From: Chloroflexia bacterium
Lineage (GTDB): Bacteria; Chloroflexota; Chloroflexia; Thermomicrobiales; UBA6265
NCBI GenBank assembly: GCA_013698305.1
Contig: JACCVC010000316.1
Location: forward strand, 1 to 5,173
Reading direction: 5' to 3'
Length of the DNA stretch: 5,173 nt
How positions within the stretch are numbered: position 1 is the first letter of the stretch; every line of letters begins with the position of its first letter. The notes beneath the pieces are model-generated. The model did not search any database, was not told the origin of the DNA, and saw nothing but the letters and a program-made list of their open reading frames with translations. A program made the translations under genes and the position numbers. Shown here in pieces: positions 1 to 4,933 of this stretch.

Positions 1-1
1 G

Positions 2-67
2 GGTTTTTTCGTGGCCCGCACGTCCTTTCTGGCTACGGCAAACGTCCCCCAGCCGTCTGGCCGATGA
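2..67 (+). pseudogene. Mirror copy of methyltransferase C-terminus (partial at window edge)
   Basis: In the left arm the plus strand reads the last 21 residues of the methyltransferase encoded at 193-1044 (GFFVARTSFL... to PQPSGR), ending in TGA at 65-67. It is cut by the window edge. If the inverted repeat continues to the left, a whole second copy of the gene could lie there on the opposite strand, tail to tail with the first. If the repeat is a contig-end artefact, this fragment does not exist in the genome. The identity of the peptide is certain; whether it is a gene, a remnant or an artefact cannot be decided here. Confidence 0.6.
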
Positions 68-77
68 CCATTCTCGC

Positions 78-107
78 TTGACATGACCTCCACGCCGCGA
101 CTATAGT
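78..107 (+). promoter_or_regulatory. Sigma70-type promoter, left arm (mirror copy)
   Basis: TTGACA at 78-83 and TATAGT at 102-107, 18 bases apart, near the sigma70 consensus. It is the mirror image of the leftward promoter at 153-182 and points right, across the central operator, into the 3' end of the methyltransferase gene on the antisense strand. It is probably meaningful only if the inverted repeat is real. Confidence 0.5.
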
Positions 108-119
108 GACGCCTGATCG

Positions 120-140
120 AATTGATACTATGTCTCAATA
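120..140. promoter_or_regulatory. Operator copy 1 (Zur/Fur-like dyad) at palindrome centre
   Basis: The sequence contains TTGATACTATGTCTCAAT (122-139). It matches operator copy 2 at 18 of 21 positions and copy 3 at 17 of 21. The dyad has ATTGA and TCAAT outer halves about base 130. It lies about 6 to 26 bases beyond the expected start point of the leftward promoter at 153-182, where a bound repressor could block initiation or early elongation. The 15-bp core TGATA-N5-TCTCA keeps one canonical and one degenerate half-site of a Zur/Fur-type box. The regulator is inferred, not seen. Confidence 0.65.
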
Positions 141-152
141 CGATCAGGCGTC

Positions 153-182
153 ACTATAGTCGCGGCGTGGAGGTCATGTCAA
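153..182 (-). promoter_or_regulatory. Leftward sigma70-type promoter downstream of MT1
   Basis: On the minus strand, TTGACA (182-177) is followed after 18 bases by TATAGT (158-153). The -35 hexamer lies 10 bases past the methyltransferase stop codon, so this promoter should have served a further leftward gene beyond the operator at 120-140. That gene is replaced here by the mirrored arm. The 15 bases ending in the -35 (CATTCTCGCTTGACA) match the equivalent block near 4140-4154 at 13 of 15 positions, which links the two control regions. Confidence 0.6.
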
Positions 183-192
183 GCGAGAATGG

Positions 193-1044
193 TCATCGGC
201 CAGACGGCTGGGGGACGTTTGCCGTAGCCAGAAAGGACGTGCGGGCCACGAAAAAACCCGTCTTGGCAGGAAGGTAGTCGGGTGAGGTTGGGGTGAAAGA
301 GCTCTTGAGCCGATCCCGGTCACGCGGAGCCAGATAATCACGCACGCGTTGGTCGAACGATTCCAGAAACCAGCGGCACAGCGCTGCCTCCGCATGAGGG
401 GGCAATGGGCTGCTCTCCACGTGGGTTAATGCTCGCATGCGGGTCCCGATCAGACCGGCGTCGCTCAACAGACCCGGCAATTGCCGTCCGATATAGCCAT
501 TGAAGAAGTAGGGAAGAGTGCCACCGAATTGCTCGCGTTGTGCCCCTAGCGACGCTGCGCGGAGCGTGTGCTCGAATTCGGGTGGCCACGGGAGGCAGGG
601 AAATGATCCGTCGCTGTCGCCATCGAGTACCGCCACCATGCCACCCGGCTTCACGACTCGCGCCATCTCGGTCAGGGCGTGGGTCGGCTTGTCATGGTGA
701 TGAAGTACCGCCGACATCCAGGCCACGTCGAATGAGCCGTCATCAAACGGCAGCTGGCGAAGATCTCCCTCCCGCACCATTACCGTGCCACGTGCAACAG
801 GCCCGGCGTTGAGGTCAGCGGCGACAGCGATCTCGTCTGCTTCGAGGTCCAGTCCAACCACACGTCCATCAGGCGCAACCCAGTTCTCGAATAATTGGAG
901 GTGCGCTCCCGTTCCACAACCGATGTCAAGCACGTGCATGCCTGGTTGCAAACCAAGCGCCGAAATCGCTCCGACGACGCTCGCGGACGGGTGCGCCATT
1001 TCATGCGTCGCATCCTCACGCAGTTGGCTCAATCGATCGGTCAT
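193..1044 (-). CDS. Class I SAM-dependent methyltransferase (MT1)
   Basis: A 283-residue protein with a class I (Rossmann-fold) methyltransferase core. Motif I is VLDIGCGTGA at residues 38-47, the acidic ribose-binding residue is D66 (VVGLD), and EGDLRQLPFDDGSFDVAW at 92-109 supplies the adenine-binding D94 and post-motif II; VVKPGG follows. This is the methyltransferase type 11 pattern; the acceptor substrate cannot be told. It lacks the cysteine set expected of arsenite methyltransferases. ATG at 1044 is chosen because GAGGGA (minus strand, 1058-1053) sits 8 bases upstream; a GTG at 1068 would add eight residues without a better site. The gene lies 93 bases after the AztD-like gene on the same strand, with a hairpin between. 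Its last 22 codons fall inside the inverted repeat. It appears paralogous to the methyltransferase at 2572-3441, sharing motif spacing and a C-terminal SPDYL. Confidence 0.92.
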   Translation of the reverse strand: MTDRLSQLREDATHEMAHPSASVVGAISALGLQPGMHVLDIGCGTGAHLQLFENWVAPDGRVVGLDLEADEIAVAADLNAGPVARGTVMVREGDLRQLPFDDGSFDVAWMSAVLHHHDKPTHALTEMARVVKPGGMVAVLDGDSDGSFPCLPWPPEFEHTLRAASLGAQREQFGGTLPYFFNGYIGRQLPGLLSDAGLIGTRMRALTHVESSPLPPHAEAALCRWFLESFDQRVRDYLAPRDRDRLKSSFTPTSPDYLPAKTGFFVARTSFLATANVPQPSGR

Positions 1045-1085
1045 CGCACGGTTCCCTCGGACGGACACGTCACCCGCGTCCCGCC

Positions 1086-1113
1086 TGGGGTGGGATCGGC
1101 TGATCCCACCCCA
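1086..1113 (-). terminator. Strong hairpin between AztD-like gene and MT1
   Basis: A perfect 12-bp GC-rich stem (1086-1097 with 1102-1113) closes a 4-base loop 25 bases past the AztD-like stop codon. No T-run follows on the minus strand, so it is not a classical intrinsic terminator. It may be a tail-less terminator, an attenuator lowering expression of the downstream methyltransferase, or a 3' stabilising structure. No promoter consensus is evident between it and MT1, so partial read-through is the likeliest way MT1 is expressed. Confidence 0.6.
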
Positions 1114-1137
1114 AACCTGGACTGGCTGTGCCGGCGC

Positions 1138-2385
1138 CTAGTGGTCGACACCTGACGAAACGATCGCCACGACCCGCGCGGGACTGCCGCCAACCTCGTA
1201 ACGATCGACGATCTCACCGCGGTCGGTATCAATCGCGACGATCTCGCCCGTTCCCGGATCGGGAATGTAGGCGAACGACCCGGCGACCGTGATGAAGGGG
1301 TAGAGGTGGAACTCCTCGTCGTTGGCCTGCAGCTCGCTGTACGGCGTCACGGATTCAACTGACCACACGATCTCGCCGGCACCCGGGTCAATGCCATGGA
1401 CGTTGCCGTCATCCGTCAGCACGACCAGCTGGTCCCCTGTGCTCGCAAACTGGAACGCCAGTGGCGCCGCCGGCAGATCGAGGACGTTCATCGTGCCGGT
1501 TTCAGGATCGACCATTGTCAGGCCGGCGCCGTAATCGCCCACGAACACGGGGCTATCCTCATGGGACGCCAGCGTCGAGGCACGTGGCGACTCGGCGGCG
1601 GCGGGAGTGGCCGCCTCCAGCATCGCGCCGTCCTCGCCGGGGTAGGGGATCGTCTCGGTCACGAATGCGCCGGAAGGATCCTGCGAGACGCCGACGATAC
1701 CTTCGCCGCATCCAAAGTAGATGGTCTCGCTAACCTGTGCTTCGCCATGCGCCCCGGTGCAGGTGGCGAGGTTTTTCTGCTCGAGCGTGCCGTCAAGCGA
1801 CCAGACATCGATCCGCCCAAGTCCGTAGTACGCGACAAGGAGCGAGTCGCCGATCGTCGCGATGGCGGCGTGCTCCTCGGGTTCGATCGAGAATGTCGCG
1901 GCCGGGGCGAGATCGGTCGCGAGCTGATCCTCATCGAAGACAGCGATCGTGCCGTCGACATCATGCACGATGATGATCCGGCCATCATGGGCCCAGGCGT
2001 GGGCCGCGCCGGAGCCAAGCGGTAGCGTCGCGCGTACGAATGGGGATTCGGCCACGAGGTCAACGTGATCTCCATGCGGCTCGGTGCTGAGGCCGGAATC
2101 GATGAAGGTGACGTGCTCACCTTCGTAGTGGTTGATGAAGAAATAGCGGCCATCTTCGGACGCGTACACCGGGGTGAACCCGGTCGCGCCCGTGGTGAAC
2201 TGGCCGACGATCTCTCCGCTCGTGCCGTCGAGGATAGTGGCGTCCCCGGTATCGCCATCGATGCTGAGGACGCGGGTGGCTGTCTCTGCTTGCGCTGAGG
2301 CGTGAACTCCGCTCAGTAGCGAGTTGGTGAGTATCAGGAGCGCAACCATCCACAAGGATGCTACGCGCCGAGTTCGCCGGTTCAT
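1138..2385 (-). CDS. aztD-like: AztD-like periplasmic/secreted zinc metallochaperone (beta-propeller)
   Basis: A 415-residue exported protein. A signal peptide covers about residues 1-33: a basic MNRRTRR, a hydrophobic LWMVALLILT stretch, and a likely cleavage after ASAQA. The mature part shows repeated beta-propeller blades (VLSIDGDTGDATILD, GTIAVFDED, GLTMVDPETG, GEIVAIDTDRG). The acidic His motif DSGLSTEPHGDH (96-107) and CTGAHGEA (209-216) followed by FGCGEG (224-229) resemble AztD, the chaperone that passes zinc to the solute-binding protein AztC; C209 and C226 may form a disulfide. The start at 2385 has GGAG 7 bases upstream and begins the signal peptide; an ATG at 2493 would add 36 residues ahead of it. 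The promoter carries the best operator copy. No aztA, aztB or aztC lies nearby, so its partner is unknown. The family call is by motif recall; zinc binding is inferred. Confidence 0.8.
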   Translation of the reverse strand: MNRRTRRVASLWMVALLILTNSLLSGVHASAQAETATRVLSIDGDTGDATILDGTSGEIVGQFTTGATGFTPVYASEDGRYFFINHYEGEHVTFIDSGLSTEPHGDHVDLVAESPFVRATLPLGSGAAHAWAHDGRIIIVHDVDGTIAVFDEDQLATDLAPAATFSIEPEEHAAIATIGDSLLVAYYGLGRIDVWSLDGTLEQKNLATCTGAHGEAQVSETIYFGCGEGIVGVSQDPSGAFVTETIPYPGEDGAMLEAATPAAAESPRASTLASHEDSPVFVGDYGAGLTMVDPETGTMNVLDLPAAPLAFQFASTGDQLVVLTDDGNVHGIDPGAGEIVWSVESVTPYSELQANDEEFHLYPFITVAGSFAYIPDPGTGEIVAIDTDRGEIVDRYEVGGSPARVVAIVSSGVDH

Positions 2386-2493
2386 GAAGTGACTCCGATA
2401 TCTAGCTGATGGGCTAACGCCATCAACGGCCGTTAAGTGAAAATCGCCGTGCTGTGGCCGCCTGATGCTGAGCTCAAGGCACACGGCGACCAT
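2386..2493 (-). promoter_or_regulatory. About 108-base leader of the AztD-like gene
   Basis: If transcription starts near 2493, as the promoter at 2500-2528 predicts, the AztD-like mRNA has a leader of about 108 bases. Possible structure includes an 8-bp stem (2444-2451 with 2482-2489), a palindrome AACGGCCGTT (2425-2434) and the ribosome binding site GGAG (2396-2393). An ATG at 2493 opens the same frame but gives an N-terminus unlike a secreted protein. No known riboswitch was recognised. Confidence 0.3.
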
Positions 2494-2499
2494 GACGTG

Positions 2500-2528
2500 A
2501 TCCTAATTGATACCATGTATCAATTCAA
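2500..2528 (-). promoter_or_regulatory. Promoter of AztD-like gene with embedded operator
   Basis: On the minus strand, TTGAAT (2528-2523) and TAGGAT (2505-2500) are separated by exactly 17 bases. The perfect operator dyad at 2505-2525 fills the spacer and touches both hexamers. A protein bound there would exclude RNA polymerase, the usual layout for repression by Fur/Zur, TetR or ArsR regulators. MerR-type activation is less likely because the spacer is not over-long. Confidence 0.6.
2505..2525. promoter_or_regulatory. Operator copy 2: perfect 9-3-9 dyad (Zur/Fur-like)
   Basis: AATTGATAC and GTATCAATT flank a CAT centre, giving a perfect 9-bp dyad about base 2515. Inside it, TGATA-N5-TATCA is the 15-bp geometry of Fur-superfamily boxes; bacterial Zur boxes are typically TGATA-at-n-at-TATCA. 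It stands upstream of a zinc-chaperone-like gene, 46 bases past the end of MT2. It is the most symmetrical of the three copies and so probably the strongest site. Zur is the leading candidate for the binding protein; ArsR- or TetR-type regulators remain possible. Confidence 0.75.
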
Positions 2529-2571
2529 GTGCAGGGATTGACCAGAGTTTCTTGTGTGTTGGCGGAAATGG

Positions 2572-3441
2572 CTACGAACCAACCAATGTGGGTGTTTGGG
2601 CCACCTTGCCTATCGCGAGCGTCGCGAACGGAATACAGTAGTAATCCGGCTGATCGAGCAGGTAATCCGGTGATTCAGGATCAGCGAGCGCCTGCCAGCG
2701 AAGCCAGTCGTGCTGGTCGATGCCCGCATCGATCAGCAACTGCTCGTTCAGTCGCTGCCGTTCAGGTATCCAGAAGTCCTCCAGGTAATCCCTCGCTGAT
2801 GAGGGCAGCGGCTGCTGGTAAACGGTGGAATACACTGACATGCTCACCTCAACAAGACCCGCCGCGCGAAGCCATCCGCTCGCTGATTCGGGATGGTCGG
2901 ATGGATCCGTCGAAGGGGATTCAGGATTCCACATCCGTACGACCGCTGCGTTGAGTCGGGTGTCCAGGTTGGGTTCTCCTGGCATCATCAACCCGCGTTG
3001 CATGTTGGCGAAGAAGACGGCGATTGTGCCGCCGTTCTTCACCACCCGGCCCAGCTCCCGGAGGACAACGAGGGGATCGGGGAAGAGGCTGGGCCAGAGC
3101 ACGTCGGCGCACCAGGCCCAATCGAAGCTGTCGTCGGGAAACGGCAGACGCTGCCGCAGATCCACTTGCTGGAGACGAATGCGTTCTTCCAGGGCATGAC
3201 GCTCGGCGAGCCGTGCTGCCGCGGCGAGATGTGCCTCCGACCCGTCGATTCCCGTGAGTGTGCCGCGCATTCCCGTGGCGTCGTCGAGCAACGGGAACAG
3301 GCCTCCAGGTCCGCAGCCTGCGTCAAGCCCGTTCGAGCCAGCCGACAGGCGAAGGGCGCTGAGCGCCGACCGGTAGATCGGCTCCATGAACGCGTTGTAC
3401 CGGAGCTCACTGGCGGTATAGTCCGCTTGCAGGTCGTCCAT
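2572..3441 (-). CDS. Class I SAM-dependent methyltransferase (MT2)
   Basis: A 289-residue protein with a class I methyltransferase fold. Motif I is GLDAGCGPGG at residues 38-47, D66 (LTGIDGS) is the ribose-binding acid, and D94 with RLPFPDDSFDWAW (98-110) forms the next motifs; RVVKNGGTIAVF follows. Instead of the HHH segment after post-motif II in MT1, this protein has CADVLWPSLFPDP. The substrate is unknown. ATG at 3441 has AAGGA 9 bases upstream; the frame also opens at a GTG at 3492 that would overlap the acetyltransferase gene. With the 3441 start the gap from that gene is 40 bases, so the two are probably cotranscribed. Motif positions match MT1 almost residue for residue and both have SPDYL near the C-terminus, suggesting duplication followed by strong divergence. 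Confidence 0.92.
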   Translation of the reverse strand: MDDLQADYTASELRYNAFMEPIYRSALSALRLSAGSNGLDAGCGPGGLFPLLDDATGMRGTLTGIDGSEAHLAAAARLAERHALEERIRLQQVDLRQRLPFPDDSFDWAWCADVLWPSLFPDPLVVLRELGRVVKNGGTIAVFFANMQRGLMMPGEPNLDTRLNAAVVRMWNPESPSTDPSDHPESASGWLRAAGLVEVSMSVYSTVYQQPLPSSARDYLEDFWIPERQRLNEQLLIDAGIDQHDWLRWQALADPESPDYLLDQPDYYCIPFATLAIGKVAQTPTLVGS

Positions 3442-3481
3442 GACGCCGTATCCTTTTCCAGCAACGGGCAGATGCACCCGT

Positions 3482-3952
3482 TCAGCGAGCACCGTCTTGC
3501 CGTTCCACCGGCTGCTCCAACATCACCTCGAACGGCGCGAAGCCAACCCGGCGGTAGAAGCGCAACGCCGCCTCGTTGGCCGCGAATGCGGCCACCACGA
3601 TCCGCTCCGCGCCTTGATCCCGCGCCCATCGCAGAAATGACCGCACCAGCCGCTCCCCGATGCCCTGACTCCGGTACTCTGGAATGACGTAAAGCGCGAA
3701 GATCTCGGCCATCCGCGCGGTCCGCCACGTCGAAGGGTCCCGAACCGCCCCGGAGAGATACCCGACCGCCCTCCCGTCCACCTCCGCCAACGTGACGACG
3801 TGCCGCTCGTCACCGAGCATCCGGGTATAGGCGGCTTCTCCTTCCTGAGCGATCCAGTCAAGATTGAACGCTTCCGCGTGCTTGCCCGCATCCTCCTTTG
3901 TCAACGCATCCCCGATGAGGTCTTCCAATGTCGCCCGGTGTAAATAAACCAA
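3482..3952 (-). CDS. GNAT-family N-acetyltransferase
   Basis: A 156-residue protein with the normal length and order of a single-domain GNAT acyltransferase that uses acetyl-CoA. The N-terminal strand is VYLHRATLEDL, followed by the central VVTLAEVDGRAVGYLSG (52-68) and motif A, EIFALYVIPEYRSQGIGERL (83-102), with the R-x-x-G-x-G CoA pyrophosphate loop at 94-99. Motif B contains N126 and ALRFYRRVGF (129-138). The acceptor cannot be told; RimI-like proteins and small-molecule acetylases look alike at this level. The start is TTG at 3952: AAGGAG lies 6 bases upstream, and no ATG occurs until residue 45, inside the fold. It is the first gene of the leftward pair with MT2 and would be controlled from the operator region near 4110-4145. 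Confidence 0.9.
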   Translation of the reverse strand: MVYLHRATLEDLIGDALTKEDAGKHAEAFNLDWIAQEGEAAYTRMLGDERHVVTLAEVDGRAVGYLSGAVRDPSTWRTARMAEIFALYVIPEYRSQGIGERLVRSFLRWARDQGAERIVVAAFAANEAALRFYRRVGFAPFEVMLEQPVERQDGAR

Positions 3953-4109
3953 AGCAAGCTCCTTCTCCCACTACGCACTGACGCTTCCCGGCGACCGTTT
4001 GTCACACGGGCGGTGTCGATTCCAGTTCGGCCGCCAGGATCCCGCGCATTCAGGCGCCAATTAGGGGCGGGCCGAATCAATCAGCGCTCGACTTGATCGA
4101 CCCTCAAAT
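3953..4109 (-). promoter_or_regulatory. Intergenic leader upstream of GNAT gene
   Basis: No gene is seen here. Read leftward it would be a leader of about 150 bases for the GNAT-MT2 operon, ending in the strong ribosome binding site AAGGAG (3964-3959). It can fold: TTCGGCC (4026-4032) pairs with GGCCGAA (4070-4076), extended by three pairs past a bulged G, enclosing a small GGCGCC palindrome (4053-4058). No known riboswitch or T-box was recognised. Confidence 0.3.
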
Positions 4110-4121
4110 TAGTGATACTTT
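4093..4121 (+). promoter_or_regulatory. Rightward promoter for the hypothetical gene (extended -10)
   Basis: TTGATC (4093-4098) and TACTTT (4116-4121) are 17 bases apart, and a TG one base before the -10 (TGATACTTT) gives an extended -10 element. The -10 lies inside operator copy 3, so a bound regulator would block this promoter. The predicted transcript starts near 4128, about 110 bases before the start codon at 4239. The -10 matches consensus at only three positions, hence moderate confidence. Confidence 0.4.
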
Positions 4122-4130
4122 GTCTCAATC
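4110..4130. promoter_or_regulatory. Operator copy 3 (Zur/Fur-like dyad)
   Basis: GTGATACTTTGTCTCAAT (4112-4129) matches copy 1 at 17 of 21 aligned positions; like copy 1 it has GTCTCA where copy 2 has GTATCA. It lies between two divergently oriented units, the GNAT-MT2 pair on the left and the hypothetical gene on the right. It overlaps the -10 of the rightward promoter and sits where the -10 of a leftward promoter would fall, so one bound dimer could control both directions. Confidence 0.65.
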
Positions 4131-4145
4131 GTGAGCGCCTGTCAA
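4117..4145 (-). promoter_or_regulatory. Leftward promoter for GNAT-MT2 operon (strong -35, weak -10)
   Basis: TTGACA on the minus strand (4145-4140) is a perfect -35. Seventeen bases on, CAAAGT (4122-4117) matches the -10 consensus at only three positions, and it lies within operator copy 3. The -35 block (GCATCCTCACTTGACA) is nearly the same as that of the promoter at 153-182. The weak -10 could mean low basal activity or an activator-dependent promoter. Confidence 0.4.
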
Positions 4146-4238
4146 GTGAGGATGCTTCGCTGCTACCGCGTGCTCGAGACGGCAGGATCAAGACATCAGG
4201 CCGCGTGAAGCCGGCCAGCGCCATCGGATCGGTGAGGA

Positions 4239-4904
4239 ATGGATGGAAGCGTGAGTCAGATCGTGGAGCGGCGACCGCAGTGGTACGACTCGGATAAAAG
4301 CTTATCGGCAACAACGGAGCCGACCAGGGTGTTCTGCCTGCCGACTGCGGACCTGCGGCGAGGCGAGTCGCTCCTGAACCAGCAGTTCTGGCTCTGGGGG
4401 CAGGATATCCGGCGACAGGAGGACAACGCCCTTCTGCGCTACGGCTTCACGCGCACGCGACCACCGGCGGAAATCGAGGGAAGCAATTGCTACACGCTGC
4501 GATTCGACGAACACCGGATCGTAGCGCTCTGGGGCTTTGGCCTGTTCTATGGAGATCGAGTCAACGGCGGCCTGTACCTTTCTCGGTTTCGGCTCTGTCC
4601 ACTGCTCTCTCGCAACTGGGAGCCTCCGGTCGATGTCTGGACACCGTCGCACTTGCCCGCGTTCACCTCCCCGGCGAATGCGGTGGAGTGGGCAAGTGCG
4701 CATCTCCTGCTTGTTGACGCGTTTCGGTGGGTCAGTGCATATGAGTCATGGATTCTCAAGGAGATGGGAACCGCGTACCGGCAGGATTGTCTCGCCGATT
4801 GGAAGCGACCGGTCTGTTCGGCTGCCGACAGCGCCGCGCAGTGGCTTCGGCTTGCACATCTCTTTGACGACGCGTTGAGCCGAACCACATTGCGCTCTCA
4901 CTGA
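4239..4904 (+). CDS. Conserved hypothetical protein, Trp-rich (QFWLWGQDIRR type)
   Basis: A 221-residue soluble protein with no signal peptide or membrane segment. It is unusually rich in tryptophan (11 residues), with a dense aromatic block at residues 49-71 (QQFWLWGQDIRR then LLRYGFTRTRPP), followed by RIVALWGFGLFYG (93-105) and GGLYLSRFRLCP (110-121). This segment gives the impression of a conserved uncharacterised bacterial family; I cannot name a domain or function. Five cysteines (33, 84, 120, 184, 193) are not arranged as a clear metal site. The start is uncertain: ATG at 4239 directly abuts GAGGA, too close for normal initiation, while GTG at 4251 has the same site 12 bases upstream; the conserved part begins only near residue 31. 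The gene runs opposite to its left neighbours and shares operator copy 3 with them. Confidence 0.75.
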   Translation: MDGSVSQIVERRPQWYDSDKSLSATTEPTRVFCLPTADLRRGESLLNQQFWLWGQDIRRQEDNALLRYGFTRTRPPAEIEGSNCYTLRFDEHRIVALWGFGLFYGDRVNGGLYLSRFRLCPLLSRNWEPPVDVWTPSHLPAFTSPANAVEWASAHLLLVDAFRWVSAYESWILKEMGTAYRQDCLADWKRPVCSAADSAAQWLRLAHLFDDALSRTTLRSH

Positions 4905-4933
4905 TATTCAGCTGCCGTCACGATCGTTCGTTC

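Larger units (their letters stand above)
1..259. repeat. Perfect inverted repeat, 119-base arms, 21-base centre
   Basis: Bases 1-119 are the exact reverse complement of 141-259; paired positions sum to 260. The 21-base centre (120-140) is itself a quasi-palindrome, with ATTGA at 121-125 pairing with TCAAT at 135-139 on the same axis. The right arm carries the last codons and stop of the methyltransferase gene at 193 plus a promoter; the left arm mirrors both. The repeat reaches base 1, so its true length is unknown. It could be a genuine fold-back duplication or a chimeric fold-back at a contig end; the lack of any mismatch means it is very recent or artefactual. Confidence 0.97.

Noticed and set aside
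1..259. Transposon terminal inverted repeats or an attachment site
   Set aside because: The arms are too long, perfect and closely spaced, hold coding sequence, and enclose only an operator; no transposase or integrase is present.
193..1044. Arsenite methyltransferase (ArsM) for MT1
   Set aside because: The conserved cysteine set of ArsM is absent, and no arsenic resistance gene is nearby.
1396..2025. Long plus-strand open frame opposite the AztD-like gene
   Set aside because: It is antisense to a gene with a signal peptide and clear family motifs; the translation is Arg/Gly-rich with no domain, as expected of a shadow frame in GC-rich DNA.
2386..2493. N-terminal extension of the AztD-like protein from ATG 2493
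   Set aside because: It would place 36 residues before a normal signal peptide and start right at the predicted transcription start; ATG 2385 has its own ribosome binding site.
2893..3687. 264-codon plus-strand open frame opposite MT2 and the GNAT gene
   Set aside because: It spans two well-supported minus-strand genes and their junction, has no recognisable motif, and ends in low-complexity Pro/Arg/Ala sequence.
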